From: Xanthobacteraceae bacterium
GTDB lineage: Bacteria > Pseudomonadota > Alphaproteobacteria > Rhizobiales > Xanthobacteraceae
Assembly (NCBI GenBank): GCA_030037185.1
Contig: JASHRR010000553.1
Span: forward strand, 1 to 5,773
Length of the DNA stretch: 5,773 nt
Direction: 5' to 3'
Shown: piece after piece, positions 1 through 4,762 of the stretch
Layout: the number at the start of each line of letters is the position of its first letter
Position numbering within the stretch: the stretch's first letter is position 1
Position numbers and translations under genes: made by a program
Notes under the pieces: generated by a model
Databases searched by the model: none
Told to the model about the DNA's origin: nothing
The model's input: the letters and a program-made list of their open reading frames with translations, nothing else

Positions 1-1
1 G

Positions 2-118
2 GCACCAGAAGAATTTCCGACTAATCTGGCGTTGCGGATCGAATACCTGCTGAGAGTTGCAGCACACAGCGCGACGCACGACGGCGAGCCTGGCTTGCCG
101 CCTATGAGCCGGTTATGA
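2..118 (+). CDS. C-terminal end of an unrecognised protein, cut by the window edge
   Basis: A frame open from the left edge reads 38 codons to a TGA at 116-118. It contains an amphipathic-looking stretch (LRIEYLLRVAA) and ends in GLPPMSRL. The composition is protein-like and the frame has no internal stop, while another forward frame stops early. I do not recognise the family, and 38 codons is short enough to be chance in GC-rich DNA. It lies 37 bases before the next RBS-preceded ATG on the same strand, which would suit the end of a gene in an operon, but this is inference. Confidence 0.3.
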   Translation, partial: APEEFPTNLALRIEYLLRVAAHSATHDGEPGLPPMSRL

Positions 119-155
119 CTGATAACCATCGCGGGCGTAATCGGAGAGATCACCC

Positions 156-356
156 ATGCCCCTTACCGATGCCGAGAAGAAGGCGGAGCGGGCGCGAGCG
201 TAATCTGAAAAACGAAAGTTGCGCGCTCAGTTCATTTTCGACGCCATGAATTTCATCCGAACGCGTTGTTTAGGACGAACGCGGGTGCAAAACGTCAGCT
301 CACGCAGGAGCACCGGACCGATAGACGGGCAAGATGCGACCTCCGATTTGGTCTGA
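156..356 (+). pseudogene. Possible broken small ORF: 15 codons, in-frame TAA, then open frame
   Basis: An ATG at 156 has a good Shine-Dalgarno sequence (GGAGAG, 143-148, seven bases upstream). It encodes a charged, Lys/Arg/Glu-rich N-terminus beginning MPLTDAEKKAE and stops at TAA 201-203 after 15 codons. The same frame then continues open for 50 codons to TGA 354-356, starting with another charged segment (SEKRKLRAQ). This could be a gene interrupted by a nonsense mutation, a genuine tiny peptide, or chance. The downstream half resembles non-coding sequence more than protein. I recognise no family. Confidence 0.2.
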
Positions 357-589
357 AAGTGACCCGGAACAGAGCTCCGCCCGGTGCTGGATTTCCATGA
401 GCCGGACCCAAAAACTTTTCGACGTTTGCCGGACGCCTCAAGTACGTCAGTAGTTCGGCAGCCGTCGGGGGGGGGGAAAGTCATTATTGGAATAGCGGCT
501 ACGTGCAAACCGGTGGTCAATTCAAGCAGTTGGGAGAGGGAGCCAAGGAACTAAGAGTGCTATAACGAATGCCCCGCGGGTCAACATAC
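204..589. other. Long leader or intergenic region with no convincing gene
   Basis: Apart from the open tail described at 156-356, nothing convincing is seen here. A 97-codon minus-strand frame (227-520) has a Ser/Thr/Pro-rich composition without domain character and reads like the spurious ORFs found over rhizobial intergenic repeats. A ten-G run lies at 467-476. The sequence TATAAC at 561-566 resembles a -10 box for the gene starting at 600, but I find no matching -35 at normal spacing, so no promoter is called. Confidence 0.5.
467..476 (+). repeat. Homopolymer run of ten G
   Basis: Ten consecutive G residues are visible at 467-476, about 125 bases upstream of the ModA-like gene. Such runs are prone to slippage both in replication and in sequencing. 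No frame that looks real crosses it, so a phase-variation role is not supported here. Confidence 0.9.
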
Positions 590-598
590 GGAGGAAGG
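590..598 (+). promoter_or_regulatory. Ribosome binding site of the ModA-like gene
   Basis: GGAGGAAGG contains a near-perfect anti-16S match (GGAGG, 590-594) with five bases before the ATG at 600. It fixes the start of the substrate-binding protein. Confidence 0.85.
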
Positions 599-599
599 C

Positions 600-1349
600 A
601 TGAGGATGCTACAGACCGGCACCGCAGCACTGTTCAGCCTAGCCGCGCTCCTCGTGGCAGGCGCGAGTGAGGCAGGTGAGATCACGGTGATGTCGACAGT
701 AGCTGTGAGAGAACCCTATCTCGAGCTCGTTCCCGCATTCGAACGGGCAACGGAGAATAAGGTTGCGACGATGTGGGTCGGGGTCAGCGCCCAAAACGAG
801 CGGATCAAAGGTGGTGAGATCGTCGACCTCGTGATCGGCACGGCAAGCGGCATCGATGAGCTCAACAAGCTCGGCCGCCTCGTATCCGGCGTGGCAATGG
901 CAAAGTCCGGGATCGGCGCAGCGGTCCTCTCCGGGGCACCAAGGCCTGACATTTCATCGGGTGAAGCCCTTAAGCGCACTTTGTTGGCGTCGAAATCAAT
1001 CGCATTGTCGGCCGCTGGGCCAAGCGGTGTCTATCTTTCGGGCCTGTTCCAGAAATGGGGCATTGCCGATGAGCTCAAGCCGAAGATCAAGCAGAGCCCG
1101 GGACAAATCGGTGACGTTTTGGCGCGTGGTGGCGCCGAGATCGGCTTCCAGCAGGTGAGCGAGCTTATCGCCGTAAAGGGCATCACCTATCTGGGTCCCC
1201 TGCCGGACGACATACAGCTGATCACTGTCTTTTCGGGCGGCGTGCACAGCCAAGCTAAGAACCCGGCAGGCGCGGCCGCGCTCCTGAAGTTCCTCACCTC
1301 GCCGGATGCAGTCCGGGCAATCAGGAAGGCTGGCATGGAGCCCGGCTGA
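600..1349 (+). CDS. Exported ModA-like ABC transporter substrate-binding protein
   Basis: A 249-residue periplasmic solute-binding protein of the type II fold, closest in feel to the molybdate-binding ModA family (COG0725). Residues 1-25 form a classic Sec signal: MRMLQ, then a hydrophobic core (ALFSLAALLVAG), with likely cleavage after ASEA. The mature part starts with the strand ITVMSTVAV. It carries ModA-like landmarks: GVSAQNERI (61-69) near the first anion-binding loop, DLVIG (76-80), SAAGPSGVYLSGLF (137-150), and the closing SPDAVRAIRKAGMEPG tail. The length is normal for the family and the C-terminus looks complete. The start is fixed by a strong RBS ten bases upstream. No ModB permease or ModC ATPase gene follows: it is an orphan binding protein, so the ligand could be molybdate/tungstate or another small molecule. 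I give no gene symbol because many family members of this divergent class do not bind molybdate. Confidence 0.88.
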   Translation: MRMLQTGTAALFSLAALLVAGASEAGEITVMSTVAVREPYLELVPAFERATENKVATMWVGVSAQNERIKGGEIVDLVIGTASGIDELNKLGRLVSGVAMAKSGIGAAVLSGAPRPDISSGEALKRTLLASKSIALSAAGPSGVYLSGLFQKWGIADELKPKIKQSPGQIGDVLARGGAEIGFQQVSELIAVKGITYLGPLPDDIQLITVFSGGVHSQAKNPAGAAALLKFLTSPDAVRAIRKAGMEPG

Positions 1350-1615
1350 GGCTGCACGGGCGCTCTGATGACAGGTTCCTCGCGGCTCATAGTGGAGTAC
1401 GCAGGGAGCTGGGCGCTTGTCGCAGCGGGTGCGCGCTCGGAGCGGCCTGGGCTTGCTCCGGTCATTCCATCAACGCAGCCGAGAAGACCGTAGCTGGCTG
1501 CTGACACCGTATCGTCCAAGCGAAACTCGCCGGGGGAGTGCCGGGCCAAATTCGAAGTCCGGATCTGGCCCTGGCTTGGCCTCGCTTCGCCTCGTCGCCG
1601 CTTGCCCGCTTGGCT
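1350..1615. other. Intergenic region between convergent units, no gene seen
   Basis: Several frames are open on both strands (for example minus 1187-1549), but they are shadows of the upstream gene or low-complexity Arg/Ser/Pro-rich readings with no RBS and no domain character. I found no clear hairpin plus T-tract that would terminate the ModA-like gene. Confidence 0.5.
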
Positions 1616-1784
1616 TCATTCCGTCTTGACGTTCGCGGCCGCGATCACCTTGCCCCCCAACTTCTCAGTTTCGTCGACGAAGACCAAAAACTGCGGGCGA
1701 TCAGCGTTTCGCAAGGGATCGCTCGCCGATCAACCGCTTAAGTTCACGATCGTCGGCGGGCTCACCACGGCAGTGGGGTCTCAT
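1616..1784 (-). pseudogene. Frameshifted remnant of a small unrecognised protein
   Basis: Two adjacent minus-strand frames together read like a real protein. The first starts at an ATG (1784-1782) inside the end of the SnoaL-like gene and gives MRPHCRGEPADDRELKRL, continuing through IGERSLAKR to a TGA at 1703-1701. The second, shifted by one base around 1700-1710, continues with NADRPQFLVFVDETEKLGG and on through KVIAAANVKTE to a TGA at 1618-1616. The second piece has an amphipathic, coding-like composition with an alternating strand (FLVFVDE) followed by a charged turn. The reconstructed product would be about 57 residues, or it may be the tail of a longer lost gene. There is no visible RBS at the ATG. 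I do not recognise the family. Confidence 0.35.
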
Positions 1785-2322
1785 CATCGCAGCGGTAGAT
1801 GCGCTTCTCCTTGATCAGCCAGCGGCCGTCGAATTTCACGCAGAAGTCGTCATAGAAGCCCATGGCGTTTAGCGTCCTGGTGTTCCTTGAGGCAAGCCCC
1901 TGCACCACCTTCCAATAGGAGCGCACCGTAACGCCGTCCGCGGTGCGCTCGAAAATGATGTGCTGCACCCAGTGCTGGCGGCCGCGCCGCCCTGGCTGGG
2001 CGAAGGTCTCGCTCGCCCAACGTCGCACCGGGATACGCTCTCCGGTCGCTGGCTGTACGATGCCATCTGGGGTGAATGCTGCGACCACACGCTCGACACT
2101 GCCCGAATCGTTAGCCCACACGTAGCTCCGCAGTACATCCTGGATGCGAAAGCGATCGTCTGCGCTGACCTCGGTTGCCATTGCAGGTGTCTGGGCGGCC
2201 GCCGGGACCGGGCCCGTCGGCATTGCAGCCACCGCGCCCGCAACTCCAATCCGCTCGAAAAAATTGCGGCGCGAGACGTTACCGCGGGCGCCCTCTTCTT
2301 CATTGTCAGTTTCGTTGGGCAT
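1762..2322 (-). CDS. Tat-exported SnoaL-like (NTF2-fold) protein
   Basis: A 186-residue protein with a twin-arginine signal and one SnoaL-like/NTF2-superfamily domain. The Tat motif SRRNFF sits at residues 17-22 after a charged N-region, followed by a hydrophobic stretch (IGVAGAVAAM) and an Ala/Pro-rich segment ending AAAQ, a plausible cleavage point. The domain runs from about 56 to 175: DRFRIQDVLRSYVWANDSG (helix 1), VVAAFTPDGIVQ, RWASETF, QHWVQHIIFE, VTVRSYWKVV, and MGFYDDFCVKFDGRWLIKEKRI, the typical last strand pair of the fold. The family includes cyclases, isomerases, dehydratase-like and non-catalytic members, so the reaction cannot be read from the sequence. Tat export implies folding before transport, possibly with a cofactor or partner. 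The start is set by an AAGGAGG RBS. The gene is probably transcribed alone; the ModA-like gene converges on it. Confidence 0.85.
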   Translation of the reverse strand: MPNETDNEEEGARGNVSRRNFFERIGVAGAVAAMPTGPVPAAAQTPAMATEVSADDRFRIQDVLRSYVWANDSGSVERVVAAFTPDGIVQPATGERIPVRRWASETFAQPGRRGRQHWVQHIIFERTADGVTVRSYWKVVQGLASRNTRTLNAMGFYDDFCVKFDGRWLIKEKRIYRCDDETPLPW

Positions 2323-2327
2323 CGTTG

Positions 2328-2334
2328 CCTCCTT
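2328..2334 (-). promoter_or_regulatory. Ribosome binding site of the SnoaL-like gene
   Basis: On the minus strand AAGGAGG lies five bases before the ATG at 2322. This confirms the start that includes the whole Tat signal. Confidence 0.85.
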
Positions 2335-2432
2335 GACCGGATTTGCCGACTATTAACATCACTGATTCGAGTTGGCAGCTTCTGAGGTCAGCGGTCAAGA
2401 GGTCCACCGGACGCCGCTAGCCGATGCTCAGC

Positions 2433-2460
2433 ACGCAGTCAGAAGGGACGCCCTGACCCA
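2433..2460 (-). repeat. Dispersed TGACCCA-type intergenic repeat, copy A
   Basis: Bases 2433-2460 align with 4693-4721 in the same orientation: AGTC, GAAGGG, GCCC and TGACCCA are shared, giving 24 of 29 aligned positions by hand with one single-base gap. Both copies lie outside genes. On the minus strand the core reads TGGGTCA, which I associate with a short repeat common between genes of Bradyrhizobium and relatives. Confidence 0.5.
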
Positions 2461-2527
2461 TGCAGAGCCAGCGCACCATCTGGTCCGGCTGTTGGGGCGT
2501 GCGGCCATGCCGTCCGTAACTCAATAC

Positions 2528-2550
2528 AGCCGCCCATGACCCACAAGAGA
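2528..2550 (-). repeat. Dispersed TGACCCA-type intergenic repeat, copy C (weaker)
   Basis: This site contains GCCGCCCATGACCCA followed by CAAGAGACATTAGCC. The right flank parallels the copy at 4693 (TGACCCAGAGCTGACCTTTGC): TGACCCA, then AG, GAC, TT and GC in register. It is in the same orientation as copies A and B. The match is short and could be partly chance. Confidence 0.35.
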
Positions 2551-2734
2551 CATTAGCCGGATCGAAATCCCGCAATGCGAGATAGGCGCTACGCGCCCCG
2601 ATCTGGGAGATGTTGCCCGGTCGCAACCCCGCCGCCGTAGCCGATGCGCTGGTCGCACTACTGCTGGCACATGTGATCGTACACAACGCCCACGATCCGG
2701 CGACGATGGACGCGGCACTCGCACTCGCGGTCGA

Positions 2735-3244
2735 TCAGGACAACGCCGACGTAGAGCCGGGCAAGCGTGGCAACCAGCGCGACACGTTGGCGCAATAGGT
2801 GTCGTACTCCGCTCCAAATCTCCTACGCAGCGTCGGCTCCTCATAAGCCAGAACGAAGATGTGGAAGCCGATCCACAGTAGCGCGCCGTAGACCAGAAGC
2901 CCTGCGTTTCCGAGGATCAGTCCTTGGCCAAGTACAATCGCCTCTAGGGCAAGATAGATCGGATTGCGGACATAACGATTGGGGCCGGTGATCACCAAAT
3001 GTTGCGTCGGTGCGACCGGCGCTGGCGTGCCGCCGCCTTGCAGCGCAAATCGTGTGAAGGTTTCGACCAACACCGGAATGCCGAGCAGGATCAGAACCAC
3101 GCCGAACCATCGGATAAGCTGGAGATCCAAGAACGGCGCTTGCGGACGCCATCGCGAAATCCACCACGGCACGACACCGGCGACCGTCGCGGGGGCAATC
3201 AGAAAAAAGACCGCCGACCCCAGAGCTGCCAAGCCTCTGGTCAT
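2735..3244 (-). CDS. Isoprenylcysteine methyltransferase-like (ICMT/PEMT) membrane protein
   Basis: A 169-residue integral membrane protein of the ICMT/phospholipid-methyltransferase superfamily. Members are SAM-dependent methyltransferases acting on lipid or hydrophobic thiol substrates at the membrane; the bacterial substrate is generally unknown. The hallmark block GPNRYVRNPIYLA (87-99) is present, followed by a long hydrophobic hairpin (about 100-133) and the conserved tail EEPTLRRRFGAEYDTYCANV with WLPR (about 135-160), where the cofactor and substrate contact residues lie. Two earlier membrane segments lie at about 6-28 and 44-62. I start at ATG 3244 because GGAG (3252-3255) sits seven bases upstream and the first membrane segment follows directly; a longer frame from 3355 would add 37 residues without family character. 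It is the last gene of the minus-strand cluster, 111 bases after the second small membrane gene, so it may be co-transcribed or have its own promoter. Confidence 0.88.
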   Translation of the reverse strand: MTRGLAALGSAVFFLIAPATVAGVVPWWISRWRPQAPFLDLQLIRWFGVVLILLGIPVLVETFTRFALQGGGTPAPVAPTQHLVITGPNRYVRNPIYLALEAIVLGQGLILGNAGLLVYGALLWIGFHIFVLAYEEPTLRRRFGAEYDTYCANVSRWLPRLPGSTSALS

Positions 3245-3251
3245 GATGTTG

Positions 3252-3255
3252 CTCC
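3252..3255 (-). promoter_or_regulatory. Ribosome binding site choosing the ICMT-like start
   Basis: GGAG on the minus strand, seven bases before ATG 3244. It favours this internal start over the upstream in-frame start at 3355. Confidence 0.6.
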
Positions 3256-3355
3256 GGCTCACAAATCCCAGCGTGGCGAACGAATAGTGCCCAGTTTCAT
3301 CGGACCGTGGCGCGCCAGCCCCGACATCGAGGCGCCGGCTCACGCACGCCAACAA

Positions 3356-3583
3356 CTATCTTATCGTTGAATCGCGACGGCCCTGCGAAAGCGTCTCGAC
3401 CAAGCCCACAGTCCAGCACATCGGGCATCCGCGTAGCGCGACGAGGGTGGCAACGCCCGCGCCCAAGGATAGCCAAGGATGCGCGGTCTGGTGGACGATG
3501 GCCCAAGCGAGTAGCGCCGCCGCAGCTGCGCCGCGCATCAGGTGTGCGCCCAGGAAGGCTGCTCCCGAACATGCCGACTCCAC
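3356..3583 (-). CDS. Small membrane protein with CPMC motif, start uncertain
   Basis: A 75-residue reading from GTG 3583 with two short hydrophobic segments (about 17-30 and 37-50) and a C-terminal RGCPMCWTVGLVETL block. Its GAGVATLVA...GCPMC pattern parallels GAGVVTLVTG...YCPAC of the DUF2892 protein upstream of the sigma gene, so the two look paralogous. No catalytic residues are seen apart from the cysteine pair (53 and 56). The start is odd. The sigma gene's TGA overlaps an ATG at 3596-3594 (ATGA), the natural coupled start, but that ATG is one base out of frame and reads a junk-like peptide (MNYFRGVGMF). Either GTG 3583 is used, without a clear RBS, or an indel at 3584-3593 has uncoupled the gene. 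An internal ATG at 3538 would shorten it to 60 residues and keep both segments. Confidence 0.55.
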   Translation of the reverse strand: MESACSGAAFLGAHLMRGAAAAALLAWAIVHQTAHPWLSLGAGVATLVALRGCPMCWTVGLVETLSQGRRDSTIR

Positions 3584-3592
3584 GAAAGTAAT

Positions 3593-4146
3593 TCATGTGC
3601 TCTCTCGTCCGCTATCCTTTGTGCCGAGCAGGTATTCGCGCACCAATGTGCGGGCGCGGCGCAGGCGGCTTTTGGCCGCTTCGCGCGTCACGCCGAGCCG
3701 CACGGCGATTTCTCCAATCGTCAGATCTTCGAGATCTCGCAGCAGCAGCACTTCGCGATGGGACGGCGAAAGCGACTCGATCGCATTGACCAAGTCCATG
3801 CGTAACTCGTCCGGCGCGACCTTCGCGAGCTCGCGTGACTCTTCCAGACTGGCGAGCTCCTCGACTCCGCGCATCAGCATCAGCGCCGCCAGCATGCAAA
3901 GGCGGGCGATGACGGTCACCAGCCAACCGGCGAGTGCGGCTGGACTGCGGATCGTACCCACGCGCCGGTACACGACGATGAGGGTTTCTTGCACCACATC
4001 TTCGATGACCGAGGTGCGGTGGCAATGGCGCGGGCGAAGCGTCGAATGTCCGGCTGCAGCGCCACCAATAGCTCTGTCAGCGCGTGCCGGTCACCCGATT
4101 GTGCCGCGAGCAAGAGATCGTCTGATACACGCGCCAAAGCGGTCAC
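3593..4146 (-). pseudogene. ECF-type sigma-70 factor, split by a one-base deletion
   Basis: RNA polymerase sigma factor of the extracytoplasmic-function type, in two frames. From GTG 4146 the first 39 codons give region 2 sequence: DDLLLAAQSGDRHALTELL, then VALQPDIRRFAR. The frame must then shift near 4028-4033 to continue as HCHRTSVIEDVVQET (typical sigma region 2), a linker, and region 4 (LSPSHREVLLLRDLEDLTIG, then the helix-turn-helix through LGVTREAAKSRLRRAR). Adding one base, for example making the site encode FARRHC, restores a single 184-residue protein, a normal ECF length. Unshifted translation ends at 3916 after 76 residues and lacks region 4, so it could not recognise a -35 element. 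The GTG overlaps the TGA of the upstream DUF2892 gene (GTGA), supporting the start and coupling. A fragment from an internal GTG at 3997 would contain only the end of region 2 and region 4. Family identity is certain; whether the break is real is not. Confidence 0.85.
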
Positions 4147-4349
4147 CCCTTCAGTGGCTCGCGCCCGGCGATGGCGCAGGCAGGGCAATAGCCGAACACG
4201 CCGGTGACCAGCGTCACGACACCCGCGCCGCTGAACAGTAGCCCGAGCGGCGAAGCGTGCAGCGCAACCACGCCGCAGATGAGCATCAAGCCTCCGCCGA
4301 TCAGCCTGGCCGCGCGCTCCCACCCGCCAACGTTCTTCCTATACCACAT
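4143..4349 (-). CDS. DUF2892 (YgaP-like) small inner-membrane protein with CPAC motif
   Basis: A 68-residue protein of the DUF2892 family (the transmembrane module also seen at the end of YgaP). It begins MWYRKNVGGWERAARLIGGG, the typical family entry, followed by two membrane segments (about 17-31 and 34-52) and YCPACAIAGR at 54-63 with a Cys-x-x-Cys pair. The function of stand-alone members is unknown; a redox or thiol-relay role is only suggested by the cysteines. The start at 4349 is supported by GGAG (4359-4362) nine bases upstream; a longer frame from 4436 adds residues without family character. Its stop overlaps the GTG start of the sigma factor gene, so it is the first gene of a coupled operon and a candidate membrane partner of that sigma factor. 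Confidence 0.85.
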   Translation of the reverse strand: MWYRKNVGGWERAARLIGGGLMLICGVVALHASPLGLLFSGAGVVTLVTGVFGYCPACAIAGREPLKG

Positions 4350-4412
4350 GGTTCTGTGCTCCGGTTCGTGACGCGCCGCTATGGCGCATTCACCCAGACA
4401 AGAGGGCGCAAA

Positions 4413-4424
4413 CCCGGCGCCGGG
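4413..4424. repeat. Perfect 12-bp palindrome CCCGGCGCCGGG
   Basis: A perfect self-complementary 12-mer 64 bases upstream of the DUF2892 start. Its position in the operon's upstream region would suit an operator, but GC-only palindromes arise by chance in GC-rich DNA. Confidence 0.6.
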
Positions 4425-4555
4425 GTCGCGGCACAAAAAATAACTTGAGGGGGTGGCAGCTTCAGCAGGCTGGCGTGGGCGTCGGGTGCGGGCCTGGGCC
4501 GCTGAGGAACGCCGGCATCGGGTCGCCGGGGTGTGGACATACGATCCGGCAAAAC

Positions 4556-4594
4556 TTCCGCCCGCGCCGAAGAGGTGATCGAATAGGACGCTAT
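4556..4594 (-). repeat. Rhizobial-type intergenic repeat fragment
   Basis: The minus strand here contains CTATTCGATCACCTCTTCGG followed by CGCGGGCG. In one frame it spells IASYSITSSARAE, a peptide I know from many spurious hypothetical ORFs in Bradyrhizobium-like genomes, where this DNA recurs between genes. This is recognition from memory, not a search. It is evidence against the overlapping 90-codon minus frame being a gene. Confidence 0.45.
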
Positions 4595-4628
4595 TTGCTG
4601 CATTGCATTAGTCGCTAATTGGCCCGAC

Positions 4629-4663
4629 GCTGACGACTTCGTGCCGTGCAATAAGTCGTCAGC
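4629..4663. repeat. Perfect 11-bp inverted repeat with 13-base loop
   Basis: GCTGACGACTT (4629-4639) is exactly complementary to AAGTCGTCAGC (4653-4663); the loop is 13 bases. It lies 100 bases beyond the stop of the nucleotidyltransferase gene on the minus strand. No T-run follows on either strand, so a standard intrinsic terminator is not supported. It may be an mRNA-end hairpin, a protein-binding site or part of a palindromic repeat unit. Confidence 0.7.
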
Positions 4664-4692
4664 TTATCTGGGGTACTCCGGACGTGCTGCCA

Positions 4693-4721
4693 ACGTAGTC
4701 GGAAGGGCAGCCCTTGACCCA
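4693..4721 (-). repeat. Dispersed TGACCCA-type intergenic repeat, copy B
   Basis: This is the partner of 2433-2460 in the same orientation: ACG, AGTC, GAAGGG, GCCC and TGACCCA are shared with four substitutions and one gap. The flank after TGACCCA (AGAGCTGACCTTTGC) also parallels the weaker copy at 2528-2550. It lies between the inverted repeat and the nucleotidyltransferase stop. Confidence 0.5.
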
Positions 4722-4762
4722 GAGCTGACCTTTGCGATCTGGTTGCGCCCCTTGCGAGTTCG

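Larger units (their letters stand above)
2335..2734. other. Repeat-bearing intergenic region, no gene seen
   Basis: Minus frames 2417-2686 and 2521-2844 and a plus frame 2610-2798 are open but overlap each other, lack an RBS, and show no domain. The sequence carries two copies of a TGACCCA-centred element (listed separately), which argues that the minus frames are readings of a non-coding repeat. The half closest to the methyltransferase end (about 2600-2734) reads on the plus strand as an Ala/Val/Asp-rich peptide, but without a start signal I do not call it. The promoter of the SnoaL-like gene must lie within the first 100 bases; GGTCA repeats at 2386-2404 are possible operator half-sites. 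Confidence 0.5.
4350..4762. other. Intergenic region with palindrome, repeats and inverted repeat
   Basis: No gene is called. It must hold the promoter of the sigma-factor operon (reading left from 4349) and the end of the nucleotidyltransferase gene (4763). I looked on the minus strand upstream of 4349 for a GGAAC/CGTT-type ECF promoter and for a standard -35/-10 pair and saw no convincing one. Open minus frames at 4379-4651 and 4615-4806 coincide with repeat sequence and lack RBSs. Confidence 0.5.

Noticed and set aside
227..520. 97-codon minus-strand open frame
   Set aside because: It crosses the ten-G run, has repeat-like composition and lacks a ribosome binding site or domain pattern.
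1187..1549. 120-codon minus-strand open frame
   Set aside because: Half of it lies antisense to the ModA-like gene and the rest has no domain character, RBS or conserved motif.
2417..2686. 89-codon minus-strand open frame in the gap before the SnoaL-like gene
   Set aside because: It overlaps two copies of the dispersed TGACCCA element, has no RBS, competes with other open frames, and gives no recognisable protein.
4022..4036. Programmed ribosomal frameshift in the sigma gene
   Set aside because: No slippery heptamer is visible at the join, and sigma factors are not known to be made this way; a plain one-base deletion is simpler.
3447..4241. 264-codon plus-strand open frame
   Set aside because: It is antisense to the sigma factor and CPMC genes, extremely Arg/Ser/Ala-rich, and has no domain character or RBS; it is a typical high-GC shadow frame.
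4379..4651. 90-codon minus-strand open frame
   Set aside because: It contains the SYSITSSARA peptide that I associate with translated rhizobial intergenic repeats, and it has no RBS.
4629..4663. Intrinsic terminator for the nucleotidyltransferase gene
   Set aside because: The hairpin is perfect but no T-run follows on the minus strand, the loop is long, and it lies 100 bases past the stop.
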